NCBI GenBank assembly: GCA_024638345.1
Contig: JAHEKL010000001.1
Coordinates: 1-37,849, forward strand
From: Gammaproteobacteria bacterium
GTDB lineage: Bacteria; Gemmatimonadota; Gemmatimonadetes; Longimicrobiales; Gaopeijiaceae
Length of the DNA stretch: 37,849 bases
Reading direction: 5' to 3'
Part shown: piece after piece, positions 22,034 to 30,767 of the stretch
Position numbering within the stretch: the first letter of the stretch is position 1
How the letters are laid out: each line of letters opens with the position of its first letter
Notes under the pieces: model-generated
The model's database searches: none
What the model was told of the DNA's origin: nothing
What the model saw: the letters and a program-made list of their open reading frames with translations, nothing else
Made by a program: the position numbers and the translations under genes

Positions 22034-23709
22034 GCGGTCCGCAGTACATCTACGTGATGAAGGGCCTGCGTAAGGTCGTTCCCCCCAAGCGTGAGATCCT
22101 CGAGGGCATCTGGCTGTCCTTCCTCCCCGGAGCGAAGATTGGGGTCGTGGGCTCCAATGGCGCCGGAAAGAGCACGCTTCTGAGGATCATGGCCGGCATC
22201 GACACGGACTTCCAGGGTGAAGCCTGGGTGGCCCGGGGCACTCGAGTCGCACACCTGCCGCAGGAGCCCGAGCTCGATCCCTCCCGCACCGTCAAGGAAA
22301 ACGTGGAAGAGGGCGTCCGCGAGGCGCGGGATCTCGTGTCTCGATTCGAAGCAGTGAGCCTCGCCTTCGGAGACGTCTCGACGGATGAGGAGATGGAAGC
22401 TCTCCTGTCGGAGCAGTCGACGCTCCAAGACCAGATCGAGGCTGCCGAGGCCTGGGATCTAGATCGGAAGATCGAGATCGCGATGGACGCCCTTCGACTG
22501 CCGCCGGGCGATTCCGGCGTGACCCATCTCTCAGGAGGAGAAGTCCGAAGGGTTGCCCTATGTCGTGTCCTGCTCGAACAGCCCGATCTGCTTCTCCTGG
22601 ATGAGCCCACCAATCACCTGGATGCGGAGTCGGTCGCGTGGCTCGAGCGGCATCTCGCGGAGTTCAAGGGGACCATCGTCGCCATCACCCATGATCGGTA
22701 CTTCTTGGACAACGTGGCCCAGTGGATCCTCGAGCTAGACCGGGGCCGGGGAATACCGTACGAGGGAAACTACTCGAGCTGGCTCGAACAGAAGCAGGCA
22801 AGATTGGCCTTGGAGGAAAAGGAAGCGTCCTCGAGACGAAAGACCCTGGAGCGAGAGCTCGAGTGGATCAGGATGAGTCCCCGTGCACGTCAGGCGAAGG
22901 GTAAGGCCAGGATCAGCGCCTATGAGGACCTGCTGTCGCAGGGCGCCAAGGAACGCGTGGAAAGCTCGGAGATCCTCATTCCTAGACCTGCGCGGCTCGG
23001 AGAGGACGTGGTCAGCTTCGAGCAGGTCTCCAAGGGGTACGGCGATCGCCTGCTGATGGAGGATTTGAGTTTTCGCCTTCCTCGCGGCGGAATCGTAGGG
23101 GTGATCGGTCCCAACGGTGCTGGAAAGACCACTACGTTCAGGATGATCGTGGGTGAGGAGGAGCCGGACTCGGGTGCGGTGAAGCTCGGAGCCACCGTGA
23201 GCGTGTCCTACGTGGATCAGTCCCGCTCGGCGCTGGACCCGGAGAAGACCGTCTGGGAAGAAGTCTCCGGTGGGCGGGATGTGCTCGATTTCGGTTGGCG
23301 GGAGGTAAACTCCCGAGCTTACCTTTCCTGGTTCAAGTTCACGGGGGCCGATCAACAGAAGAGGGTCGGCGTGCTTTCGGGTGGAGAGAGGAATCGTCTC
23401 CATCTAGCGAAGCTGCTCAGATCCGGGGGCAACCTGCTCCTCCTCGACGAGCCCACGAACGATTTGGACGTGGACACTCTGAGGGCCCTAGAAGACGCTT
23501 TGATCGCATTCCCCGGGTGTGCCGTGGTCATATCGCACGACCGATGGTTCCTCGATCGTATCGCGACCCACATCCTCGCCTTCGAGGGAGACTCCCAGGT
23601 CCGCTGGTTCGAGGGCAACTACGGAGACTACGAGCTCGACCGGCAGAAGCGTCTGGGTGCCGCCCAGCCAGGGAAGGTTCGCTACAAGCCCCTGACCCGC
23701 CCCGACTGA
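22030..23709 (+). CDS. ettA: ABC-F energy-dependent translational throttle protein EttA
   Basis: A 559-residue soluble ABC-F ATPase, the usual length for EttA, which binds the ribosomal E site and gates entry into elongation according to ADP/ATP ratio. It starts SGPQYIYVMKGLRKVVPP, the EttA N-terminal signature. Two nucleotide-binding domains are complete: Walker A GSNGAGKST and GPNGAGKTT, signature motifs LSGGEVRRVAL and LSGGERNRLHL, Walker B LLLLDEPTNHLD and LLLLDEPTNDLD. The linker (about 250-320) is Arg/Lys/Glu-rich as expected. The start is TTG in a TTGA overlap with lgt. Antibiotic-resistance ABC-F proteins differ in linker and N-terminus, so that reading is not favoured. Confidence 0.95.
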   Translation: MSGPQYIYVMKGLRKVVPPKREILEGIWLSFLPGAKIGVVGSNGAGKSTLLRIMAGIDTDFQGEAWVARGTRVAHLPQEPELDPSRTVKENVEEGVREARDLVSRFEAVSLAFGDVSTDEEMEALLSEQSTLQDQIEAAEAWDLDRKIEIAMDALRLPPGDSGVTHLSGGEVRRVALCRVLLEQPDLLLLDEPTNHLDAESVAWLERHLAEFKGTIVAITHDRYFLDNVAQWILELDRGRGIPYEGNYSSWLEQKQARLALEEKEASSRRKTLERELEWIRMSPRARQAKGKARISAYEDLLSQGAKERVESSEILIPRPARLGEDVVSFEQVSKGYGDRLLMEDLSFRLPRGGIVGVIGPNGAGKTTTFRMIVGEEEPDSGAVKLGATVSVSYVDQSRSALDPEKTVWEEVSGGRDVLDFGWREVNSRAYLSWFKFTGADQQKRVGVLSGGERNRLHLAKLLRSGGNLLLLDEPTNDLDVDTLRALEDALIAFPGCAVVISHDRWFLDRIATHILAFEGDSQVRWFEGNYGDYELDRQKRLGAAQPGKVRYKPLTRPD

Positions 23710-23710
23710 C

Positions 23711-24745
23711 ATGGGTATCGGGCCTGGCCGTCGCTCCAGTCGCCCTCGCGTCTCGGTGCTCATGCCGGTCCGAGATGCCGCGGACGTACTCGAGGGCGCG
23801 GTCGAGTCGATCCGGCGTCAAACGCTTGAATCGTGGGAGATGGTCGCCGTGGACGACGGATCGGGGGACCGTTCCCTCGAGGTCCTGCGACGCTGCGCGG
23901 CCGCCGACGGGCGAGTCCGAGTGTTCGACTCGGAGCGGCGCGGAATCGTCGAAGCGCTGGAAAGGGGCCGCGCCCTGAGCCGCGCCCCGCTGATCGCCCG
24001 CATGGATGCAGACGACCTGGCCGACCCGCAGCGCCTGGAGGCACAGGTCTCCTTTCTGGAGTCCCACCCGGATCTCGGCCTTTGCGGGACCCACGTTCGC
24101 TACTTTCCGAGAAGGAGAGTGCGGGCAGGTGCCAAGCGTTACGAATCCTGGCTCAACTCGCTTCGGTCCCCCGCCGACCTGCTTCGAGATCTTTGGATCG
24201 AGTGTCCGTTGGCACATCCATCGTTCACTGTTCGCGCTTCCGCGCTCGATCGCGTCGGTGGGTACCGCGACCGGGGTTGGCCCGAGGACTACGATCTCGT
24301 GCTTCGCCTTTGGGTGGAGGGCGTGGGGATGGGGGTGGTCCCCCGAGTCCTCCACCATTGGAGGGAGAGCCCCGACCGGCTTTCCCGGACCGACCCGCGC
24401 TACGGCCCCGACCGGTTTCGAGCGATCAAGCTGCATTTCCTCTCTCGGACACTTCTTCTAGAACGCAACGGGATCGTCATCTGGGGTGCGGGACGCATCG
24501 GAAAGTCGTTCGCCCGCGATGCGCTCGAGCGTGGGCTGCGTATTCGGGCCTTCGTGGACCTAGACCCGAGAAAGGTGGGTCAGGAAATCCACGGCGCGCC
24601 CGTGATCCCACCTGCAGAAGCCGCCAGGCTGAGAGATGCGCTCAGCCTGGCGGCGGTCGGACAGCCGGGAGCACGCGGCGAGATCAGGCAGGCGCTCCAG
24701 GGCTTCGGGTGGCAGGAAGGCCTGGATTTCGTGGCGATCGCCTGA
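23711..24745 (+). CDS. Family 2 glycosyltransferase fused to a Rossmann-like domain
   Basis: A 344-residue protein starting one base after the ettA stop. The N-terminal GT-A domain (about 10-240) has VSVLMPVRDAADVL, VAVDDGSGDRS, the DxD-type ARMDADDLADPQRL, and the acceptor-side GWPEDYDLVLRLW, with the probable catalytic Glu-Asp. A second part (about 250-344) opens GIVIWGAGRIGKSFARDAL, a dinucleotide-type glycine motif, with FVDLDPRKVGQEIHGAPVI following, resembling PglD-like N-terminal or CoA/NAD-binding domains. Such an arrangement could couple sugar transfer to a nucleotide-binding control. The nucleotide-sugar and acceptor are unknown. A hairpin (24741-24761) overlaps its stop. Confidence 0.85.
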   Translation: MGIGPGRRSSRPRVSVLMPVRDAADVLEGAVESIRRQTLESWEMVAVDDGSGDRSLEVLRRCAAADGRVRVFDSERRGIVEALERGRALSRAPLIARMDADDLADPQRLEAQVSFLESHPDLGLCGTHVRYFPRRRVRAGAKRYESWLNSLRSPADLLRDLWIECPLAHPSFTVRASALDRVGGYRDRGWPEDYDLVLRLWVEGVGMGVVPRVLHHWRESPDRLSRTDPRYGPDRFRAIKLHFLSRTLLLERNGIVIWGAGRIGKSFARDALERGLRIRAFVDLDPRKVGQEIHGAPVIPPAEAARLRDALSLAAVGQPGARGEIRQALQGFGWQEGLDFVAIA

Positions 24746-24761
24746 CCGACGCGGAGTCAGG
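24741..24761. terminator. Small hairpin over two convergent stop codons
   Basis: CCTGAC (24741-24746) and GTCAGG (24756-24761) form a 6-bp stem with a nine-base loop. The left arm contains the stop of the glycosyltransferase gene and the right arm the stop of the convergent lipoprotein gene. There is no T-run, so terminator activity is only suggested. Confidence 0.3.
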
Positions 24762-25170
24762 GACTCACCGAGCGTCTCCTGAAGACGGCCGATCCTTCCA
24801 GCTCCGTCACGTTCATCTCGCCAGACATCCGATGCTGGTCCGTGAGATCACCTTCGAACGTCGGGTCCACACCCGGGAAGAACTGCAGCGTCAAGGCGAT
24901 GCCACCGCTCTCCGTCGCGGAGCCAACGATGTTCCCCTGATGCAGTACGTCCTGGGTTCGGGTCCAAGATCCGCTCACCGTGCCTCCCCCATCCGACTCG
25001 ATGAACAAGGTGAGGCCTCTTCCTGCGTCGGTGGTCTGGAGCTCGCCCACGCCGTCCCAGATCCCGACCAGGCTCACTTCTTCGAGATTCGTCGTCGAGT
25101 CGCATGCAGCGGTGGAAAGCACGATAAACGGCAGCGCGAGAAGCAGGCTAGGGACTCCCTTCGTTTTCAT
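24757..25170 (-). CDS. Predicted lipoprotein (137 aa)
   Basis: A 137-residue lipoprotein. The signal is basic MKTKG, then the hydrophobic PSLLLALPFIVLSTAAC with lipobox TAAC at residue 23. The mature part is rich in beta strands, with LVGIWDGVGELQ, LTLFIESDGGGTVSGSW, GSATESGGIALTLQFFP and HRMSGEMNVTELEGSAVFRR. This looks like a small lipocalin-like or beta-barrel domain of the kind where each strand pair carries a WxG/SGxW phrase. Specific function unknown. ATG at 25170. Convergent with the glycosyltransferase gene; it is the second of three recognisable lipoproteins near lgt. Confidence 0.78.
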   Translation of the reverse strand: MKTKGVPSLLLALPFIVLSTAACDSTTNLEEVSLVGIWDGVGELQTTDAGRGLTLFIESDGGGTVSGSWTRTQDVLHQGNIVGSATESGGIALTLQFFPGVDPTFEGDLTDQHRMSGEMNVTELEGSAVFRRRSVSP

Positions 25171-25245
25171 TGTCGATCCTCACTAGATGCTTGAACGGTG
25201 GCCGGTTACGAACACGGCAGGGTCAGGCGCGACACGAACAAACAA

Positions 25246-25266
25246 GTTTTCCGAATTAAAGAAAAC
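25246..25266. repeat. AT-rich inverted repeat upstream of the lipoprotein gene
   Basis: GTTTTC (25246-25251) and GAAAAC (25261-25266) flank an AT-rich nine-base loop, in contrast with the GC-rich surroundings. It lies about 80 bases upstream of the minus-strand lipoprotein start, so a promoter or operator is possible. No further gene is seen in the 169-base gap. Confidence 0.35.
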
Positions 25267-25339
25267 GCCGGAAACGAGTTCTGTCCATGAGGCTCGATCA
25301 CACCCGCGGCCATCGCCTGATAACGCTGCGATTGGGCCG

Positions 25340-26569
25340 TCAATACAGGATTCGAACGCGGATCGTATCAGGGATTGATTGCAACTCCCGAGCCAACTCT
25401 CCGTCGTAGTCCTGACCGATGTCGGTGATCACGTACCCGATCGTCTCGTTCGTCTTCAGATACTGGCCCGTGATGTTGATCTCCCTTGCCGCCATGACCT
25501 GGTTGATGCGGGCGAGGATCCCGGGGACGTTCCGGTGAACGTGAACGACCCGATGCGATCCCTGGATCTCTGGTAGCTGGAGATTAGGGAAGTTCACGGA
25601 CAGGCTGGTATTCCCCCTGGTGAGAAAATCGAGGAGCTTCTCCGGAACGAACGCTCCGATGTTCTCCTGTGCTTCCTCGGTGCTTCCACCGATGTGTGGG
25701 GTCAGAATCACGTTGGCGAGACCCCGAAGTGGAGAATCGAACGCGGAGCCGTCGGTGCTCGGCTCTTCCGGAAACACGTCGATGGCGGCACCCCCCAGCC
25801 TCCCGGATTCGAGGGCCACCCGTAGGGCGTCGAGGTCGACCACAAAGCCGCGACTCAGATTGATGAGGACGGAGCCTTCCCTCATGGCCGCGAGCTCTTC
25901 GGAGCCGATCAGGTTTCGATTCTCGGGACTTCCGTCTACGTGCACGGTCACCGCGTCCACCGACCGGAGCAGTTCCTTGAGAGATCGGCAGACCTTCGCG
26001 TTGCCGAGCGCCAACTTCTCCTGCCTATCGTAGAACCAGACTTCCATTCCCATCGCCTCGGCCAGGATGGACAGCTGGCTCCCGATGTTTCCGTAACCGA
26101 TGATGCCCAGGCGCTTGCCGCGGATCTCCCTGGCTCTACTCGCGTTCTTGTGCCAGACCCCCTGGTGGAGCAGCTGGCTCTTCTGGAAGAGCTCTCGAAA
26201 GAGGACGATGATCTCGCCGAGTGCGACCTCGACGACGCTACGGGTATTCGCGAACGGGGCGTTGAACACTGGGATTCCACGCTCGAGACAGGCGTGTAGA
26301 TCGATCTGGTTGGTGCCTATACAGAACGCACCGATCGCAGCCAGCTCCCCCGCACTCTCGATCACGCGGCGCGTCAGCTGGGTCTTGGAGCGAATCCCGA
26401 GGACTGTTACGCCACCCAGCCGCTCGATCAACTCGTCCTCGGACAGACTCGCCGGCTCTTTCAGGACCTCGTAGCCCTGCTCGATGAACGGGGCGGCGGC
26501 ACGATCGTGGATGGACTCCAGGAGAAGCACACGCTGACCGGGTCGCGGGGTTTCCAGGGGCGGGCTCAT
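25340..26569 (-). CDS. serA: D-3-phosphoglycerate dehydrogenase
   Basis: A 409-residue dehydrogenase catalysing the first step of serine synthesis, oxidation of 3-phosphoglycerate with NAD. Length matches the E. coli type. Domains: N-terminal catalytic half with FCIGTNQIDLHACLERGI, a nucleotide-binding domain with RLGIIGYGNIGSQLS (about 160-175), catalytic Arg in NLSRGFVVD, Glu region in IDVFPEEPS, and catalytic His in LTPHIGGSTEEAQ. The C-terminal ACT domain (about 335-409) has HRNVPGILARINQVMAAREINITGQ and should mediate serine feedback inhibition. ATG 26569 overlaps the serB stop as ATGA. The frame runs on to 27268, but that part is shadow of serB. Confidence 0.95.
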   Translation of the reverse strand: MSPPLETPRPGQRVLLLESIHDRAAAPFIEQGYEVLKEPASLSEDELIERLGGVTVLGIRSKTQLTRRVIESAGELAAIGAFCIGTNQIDLHACLERGIPVFNAPFANTRSVVEVALGEIIVLFRELFQKSQLLHQGVWHKNASRAREIRGKRLGIIGYGNIGSQLSILAEAMGMEVWFYDRQEKLALGNAKVCRSLKELLRSVDAVTVHVDGSPENRNLIGSEELAAMREGSVLINLSRGFVVDLDALRVALESGRLGGAAIDVFPEEPSTDGSAFDSPLRGLANVILTPHIGGSTEEAQENIGAFVPEKLLDFLTRGNTSLSVNFPNLQLPEIQGSHRVVHVHRNVPGILARINQVMAAREINITGQYLKTNETIGYVITDIGQDYDGELARELQSIPDTIRVRILY

Positions 26570-27228
26570 GGACGCTCTAGAAGGGTGAGAAGCTCGTCCA
26601 TCGATCGGACCACTGCGTCCGCACGGGCCACGACGGGTTCGCGATGGCGGTTCTCGGTGAACGCCACGAACCGGTCGACGAGTCCCAGGGTCCTGAGCTC
26701 CAGATCTGTTGCGCCGTCTCCGACCATCCAGAGGGGCCGGGCCCGGGTGTCCAGCGAACCGATCGCGCCTGGCTTCCCCCCGCGAGCCATCGACGTGCTC
26801 GGATCGATCCCTTCGATCGCGCCCGTCTTGCCGTAACGGAAGCGATGAGCCATGAGCCGCCCGGGATCGAGACCGAGACGGCCGAGTGTAGGTCTGATGA
26901 GCTCCTCGAAGCCACCCGAAAGGACGTGAATGCGCTGGGCATTCGCTTGAAAGAAGCCGAGATGTCTCTCGACCGAGGGCGTCAATCGACCAGAGATCTC
27001 TGCCGCGACCCGATCTACGAGGTCTCGATCCGCGTTCAAGATTCCGAGGCGACGACGGAGCGACTCGTCCGCGTCGATCTCTCCGGCCATCCCCATGTCG
27101 GTGATGGCCTGGAAATCCGCCACCCGTCGGTCGCGGTCCGCGGCACGGTCGATCGAAGAGGCAAAGAGCTCGTCGAGCGCCTCGACCGAGACGAGAGTGC
27201 TGTCGAAATCGAATACGAGTGACGTCAT
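26566..27228 (-). CDS. serB: Phosphoserine phosphatase (HAD family)
   Basis: A 220-residue HAD hydrolase, last step of serine synthesis. Motif I is VFDFDSTLVS at the N-terminus (nucleophile and acid Asp residues), motif II is VLSGGF (about 104-109), the Lys is in ARGGKPGAI, and motif IV is MVGDGATDLEL. The cap (about 20-80) is helical, as in SerB. ATG 27228. Gene order serB-serA in one transcript, with an ATGA overlap (26566-26569), makes the serine pathway assignment secure. The middle step (phosphoserine aminotransferase) is not adjacent. Divergent from ilvD; no clear minus-strand promoter boxes were found in the gap. Confidence 0.94.
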   Translation of the reverse strand: MTSLVFDFDSTLVSVEALDELFASSIDRAADRDRRVADFQAITDMGMAGEIDADESLRRRLGILNADRDLVDRVAAEISGRLTPSVERHLGFFQANAQRIHVLSGGFEELIRPTLGRLGLDPGRLMAHRFRYGKTGAIEGIDPSTSMARGGKPGAIGSLDTRARPLWMVGDGATDLELRTLGLVDRFVAFTENRHREPVVARADAVVRSMDELLTLLERP

Positions 27229-27337
27229 GAGCCCGTCGTTCCTCCACGGAAGGTACGGTAGGTAACACCCCTCCGGTCTATTGCCAACCCCCGATTCCCT
27301 GGCGATTTCGGACAGCTCCCGGGGGTCCTCCGCACCC

Positions 27338-27366
27338 TTGGCCTCTCCCTCGGGGCCGGATACAAT
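27338..27366 (+). promoter_or_regulatory. Sigma70-like promoter of the ilvD-ppx-ppk1 region
   Basis: TTGGCC (27338-27343), a 17-base spacer, and TACAAT (27361-27366), matching the -10 consensus in five of six positions. It lies 46 bases upstream of the ATG at 27413. An alternative ATG at 27365 would sit inside the -10 box, which argues for the later start. No attenuator or leader peptide is seen. Confidence 0.55.
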
Positions 27367-27412
27367 GCATACACTTCCGGCAGGCCTCCCTATCTCTCGT
27401 TCGGACCCTCAG

Positions 27413-29092
27413 ATGGCGAACAAGCTCAACCGCTTCAGCGCACGTATCACCGAACCCCGCTCCCAGGGTGCCTCGCAGGCCATGCTCTATGGAACGGGAC
27501 TCACTTCGGAGGACATGGCGAAACCTCAAGTCGGGATCGCCAGCGTCTGGTGGGAGGGAAACACCTGCAACATGCACCTCGGGGACCTGGCTTCAGTGGT
27601 CAAGGAAGGAGTGACCGCAGCGGGTCTCGTGGGAATGCGCTTCAATACGGTCGGAGTCTCGGACGGGATCTCCATGGGCACGGAGGGGATGAGCTTCTCC
27701 CTTCAGTCGCGTGACCTGATTGCCGACTCGATCGAGACCGTGATGGGCGCCCAATGGTACGACGCCAACATCTCCATCCCGGGCTGTGACAAGAACATGC
27801 CCGGCTGTCTCATCGCCATGGGACGTCTGAATCGCCCTTCGCTCATGATATACGGTGGAACGATCCGCGCCGGTCACGCGAAGGGAAGGACGCTCGACAT
27901 CGTATCGGCCTTCCAGAGTTATGGTGAGTTCATCGCCCACCGGATCGACGACGAGACCCGAGAGGAAATCGTTCGGCATTCGTGCCCCGGTGCAGGAGCC
28001 TGTGGAGGCATGTACACGGCCAACACCATGGCCTCGGCGATCGAGGCGCTCGGCATGTCGCTTCCCTACAGCTCGTCGACGCCGGCAGACGACCCGGGAA
28101 AACGAAACGAATGCTTGCGGGCCGGCCAAGCGGTCCATCACCTGCTCGAGATCGATCTCAAGCCTCGAGACATCATGACCCGGCAAGCGTTCGAGAACGC
28201 GATGACCGTGGTGATGGCTCTGGGTGGATCCACCAACGCGGTTCTTCACCTCCTCGCCATGGCGCGGGCAGTCGAGGTGCCGCTTACCCTGGACGACTTC
28301 CAGGCGGTCAGTGACCGTGTGCCCTTTCTCGCGGACCTCAAGCCATCCGGACGCTATGTGATGGAAGACCTACACCGAGTCGGCGGCACTCCCGCCGTGA
28401 TGAAGTATCTGCTCGAGCAGGGTCTGATGGAGGGCGGATGCCGAACGGTCACCGGGCGAACGATCGCCGAGAACCTGGAGGCGGTTCCTCCGCTTGCCGA
28501 CGGTCAGGACGTCATCCGGCCAATCTCCGATCCCGTCAAGTCGACCGGGCACATCACGATTCTGCGTGGAAACCTCGCGCCGGGAGGGGCTGTGGCGAAG
28601 ATCACGGGGAAGGAGGGCCTGCGGTTCGAGGGTCCTGCTCGAGTCTTCGACTCCGAGGAGCGAATGCTCGCGGCCTTGGAGGCGAACGAGATCCAGAAGG
28701 GAGACGCGGTAGTCATCCGCTACGAGGGGCCGAAAGGGGGACCGGGGATGCCCGAGATGCTGACACCGACATCGGCGATCGTCGGCGCTGGCCTGGGTGA
28801 TCACGTTGCTCTGCTGACCGACGGCCGCTTTTCCGGTGGCTCACACGGATTCATCATCGGTCATATCGTCCCGGAAGCGCAGGAGGGTGGGCCGTTGGCC
28901 CTCATCCAGGATGGAGATCGGATCGTGATCGACGCCGAGACCAGGATTCTTTCCGTCGAGATCGGGGCGGACGAGCTGGAGCGGCGGAGATCGGAGTGGA
29001 TCATGCCGGAGTACAAAGCCCGGCGGGGAACGCTGGCCCGCTACATCCACACCGTCAAAGACGCCTCTTACGGCTGCGTGACCGACGAGTGA
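27413..29092 (+). CDS. ilvD: Dihydroxy-acid dehydratase
   Basis: A 559-residue enzyme, typical length, that dehydrates 2,3-dihydroxy-3-methylbutanoate and its pentanoate analogue in valine, isoleucine and leucine synthesis, using an iron-sulfur cluster and magnesium. Cluster and active-site motifs are present: CNMHLGDLA, PGCDKNMPGCLIAMGRLNRP, and CPGAGACGGMYTANTMA, containing the three cluster Cys residues. The C-terminal half has LTDGRFSGGSHGFIIGH with the catalytic Ser. ATG 27413 (MANKLNRFSARITEP) is chosen because homology starts there and a promoter -10 box covers the next ATG upstream. The stop overlaps the ppx start as GTGA. Confidence 0.97.
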   Translation: MANKLNRFSARITEPRSQGASQAMLYGTGLTSEDMAKPQVGIASVWWEGNTCNMHLGDLASVVKEGVTAAGLVGMRFNTVGVSDGISMGTEGMSFSLQSRDLIADSIETVMGAQWYDANISIPGCDKNMPGCLIAMGRLNRPSLMIYGGTIRAGHAKGRTLDIVSAFQSYGEFIAHRIDDETREEIVRHSCPGAGACGGMYTANTMASAIEALGMSLPYSSSTPADDPGKRNECLRAGQAVHHLLEIDLKPRDIMTRQAFENAMTVVMALGGSTNAVLHLLAMARAVEVPLTLDDFQAVSDRVPFLADLKPSGRYVMEDLHRVGGTPAVMKYLLEQGLMEGGCRTVTGRTIAENLEAVPPLADGQDVIRPISDPVKSTGHITILRGNLAPGGAVAKITGKEGLRFEGPARVFDSEERMLAALEANEIQKGDAVVIRYEGPKGGPGMPEMLTPTSAIVGAGLGDHVALLTDGRFSGGSHGFIIGHIVPEAQEGGPLALIQDGDRIVIDAETRILSVEIGADELERRRSEWIMPEYKARRGTLARYIHTVKDASYGCVTDE

Positions 29093-30732
29093 CCCCGACC
29101 ACCTCCTCTTCGGAGTCCGAGATCTCACCGCAGCAGTCCGGGGAGCGGGAGAGGCGGGCGGTTGACGTGCCGCAATCCTCTCGCGTCGCCGCCATCGACG
29201 TAGGGTCGAACGCGATCCGCTACATCGTCGCCGCGGTTTCCGATTCGGGTGCCTATGTAGTGCTCGAGTCCGAGCGGCTTGCCGTCCGGCTAGGCCGGGA
29301 TGTCTTCACCCGCGAGCGTCGGCTGACCGAGCCCACGATGCGGGCGGGCGTGCTGGCGCTGACTCAGATCAGGCGTCGGATCGACGATCTGGGAATCGCT
29401 CATTACCGCGCGGCGGCAACGAGCGCGGTTCGGGAGAGCCGAAACGGGGGCGAGTTCGTAGAACGAATCCGCCGGGAGAGCGGGATTCACCTCGAGACGA
29501 TTTCCGGCAGTGAAGAGGCCAGGCTGGTTTGGATTGCGGTCAAGGAGCGACTGGATCTCGGTGACCAACGATGGCTGACCATGGATCTCGGAGGTGGAAG
29601 CGTCGAGATCTCTGTAGTGAGCGCACAGGGAATCCATTGGAGCGAGTCCCATACGCTGGGTTCCGTCCGGCTGCTTCAGGCTCTGGAGGAGGATCGGGTC
29701 GGCGTTGACCGCACGGACTACGCAGAGCTACTCGCCCGCTACGCCCACGTTCTCAAGGCTCCGCATGCCATCTCCGAATGGAAACCGAGCGGCACGATCG
29801 CTACCGGTGGAAACATCGAGAGCCTGGCCTGGTTGGCCGGCGCGAAGCCGGACGCGAAGGGCGTATCTCGCCTTGCCGTCGCGGACCTCAGGAAGATCAT
29901 TGGCCAGCTCGGTGCGCTCAGCTACGACGAAAGGGTGGAGCGGCTGGGACTTCGCGTGGATCGCGCCGATGTGATCCTCCCGGCGGCGGTCGTCTACGAC
30001 CGTATCGCCGAGCTTGCCTCAGCCGACGAGATCATCGTGCCCGTCGTCGGCGTGAAGGAGGGACTCGTGCTCGACCTGGCGGATGAGCTCCGGAACTTCT
30101 CCGCGCATTCAGACCGCCGCGAGCAGGAGATTCGGGCCGCTGTCGTCACGCTGGGGCGGCGGTACCAGTTCGACGAGGCGCACGGCCAACAGGTCGCGAG
30201 GCTCTCCCTGGCCCTCTTCGATCAACTCGCAGCGTTGCATGGCCTCGAGGCCCGTGATCGGAACCTCTTGCTCGCGGGAGCGTTTCTACATGACATCGGC
30301 CAGTTCATCTCCTACCGTGGACATCACAAGCATTCCATGTACCTGATCGAGCACTCGGAGCTTCCCGGGCTGTCCCCCACGGACATTCAGCTCGTCGCGC
30401 TTCTCGCGCGTTACCATCGGAGGGCGGAGCCCAAGTCCACCCACTTCGGCTACTCCGATCTCGAGGAGGCGGACCGAGACCGGGTGAGAAAGCTCTCCGC
30501 CGTGCTTCGAGTGGCCGACGCGCTCGATCGCGAGCACGTGTCGAGAGTCCTGGCCCTGGATGCGAAGGTCGAAGACGACTCGGTGGTTCTCCGGCTCGAA
30601 ACCCGCGGAAGCTTGACTTTGGAGGAGTGGGCACTCCGCAAGAAAGGACGGATGTTCGAGTCCACGTTCAACAGGCCCCTGCGCCTCGAGACTGAACCTC
30701 GGCGGTTGGAAGCCGAGGTCTCCAACGTGTAG
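29089..30732 (+). CDS. Ppx/GppA-family exopolyphosphatase with HD domain
   Basis: A 547-residue phosphatase of the ASKHA fold, expected to remove terminal phosphates from polyphosphate or pppGpp. The N-terminal phosphate loops are AAIDVGSNAIRYIV (about 33-46) and MDLGGGSVEIS, with a catalytic Glu in SGSEEARLVW. The C-terminal half is an HD-type domain: LLAGAFLHDIGQFISYRGHHKHS holds the His-Asp pair. The GTG 29089 overlaps the ilvD stop by four bases (GTGA); a GTG at 29167 is a later alternative. The ppk1 gene begins 35 bases downstream, so it is a polyphosphate-turnover pair. Ppx and GppA cannot be told apart here. Confidence 0.92.
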   Translation: MTPTTSSSESEISPQQSGERERRAVDVPQSSRVAAIDVGSNAIRYIVAAVSDSGAYVVLESERLAVRLGRDVFTRERRLTEPTMRAGVLALTQIRRRIDDLGIAHYRAAATSAVRESRNGGEFVERIRRESGIHLETISGSEEARLVWIAVKERLDLGDQRWLTMDLGGGSVEISVVSAQGIHWSESHTLGSVRLLQALEEDRVGVDRTDYAELLARYAHVLKAPHAISEWKPSGTIATGGNIESLAWLAGAKPDAKGVSRLAVADLRKIIGQLGALSYDERVERLGLRVDRADVILPAAVVYDRIAELASADEIIVPVVGVKEGLVLDLADELRNFSAHSDRREQEIRAAVVTLGRRYQFDEAHGQQVARLSLALFDQLAALHGLEARDRNLLLAGAFLHDIGQFISYRGHHKHSMYLIEHSELPGLSPTDIQLVALLARYHRRAEPKSTHFGYSDLEEADRDRVRKLSAVLRVADALDREHVSRVLALDAKVEDDSVVLRLETRGSLTLEEWALRKKGRMFESTFNRPLRLETEPRRLEAEVSNV

Positions 30733-30767
30733 CGGCACGGGACGCTTTTCCCCGTCACCCCCTATGG

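Noticed and set aside
22030..23709. ABC-F antibiotic resistance protein
   Set aside because: The N-terminal YIYVM...PP signature, length and linker fit EttA, a housekeeping translation factor.
23833..25194. Plus-strand frame of about 450 codons over the glycosyltransferase and lipoprotein
   Set aside because: It overlaps two genes with strong motifs or signal peptides and has a low-complexity Arg/Pro/Gly composition.
25187..25378. 63-codon plus-strand frame in the gap before serA
   Set aside because: No ribosome-binding site, overlaps the serA end, and the composition is random-like.
26570..27268. Extended N-terminus of serA to 27268
   Set aside because: This part is the shadow of serB; the ATGA junction and family length put the serA start at 26569.
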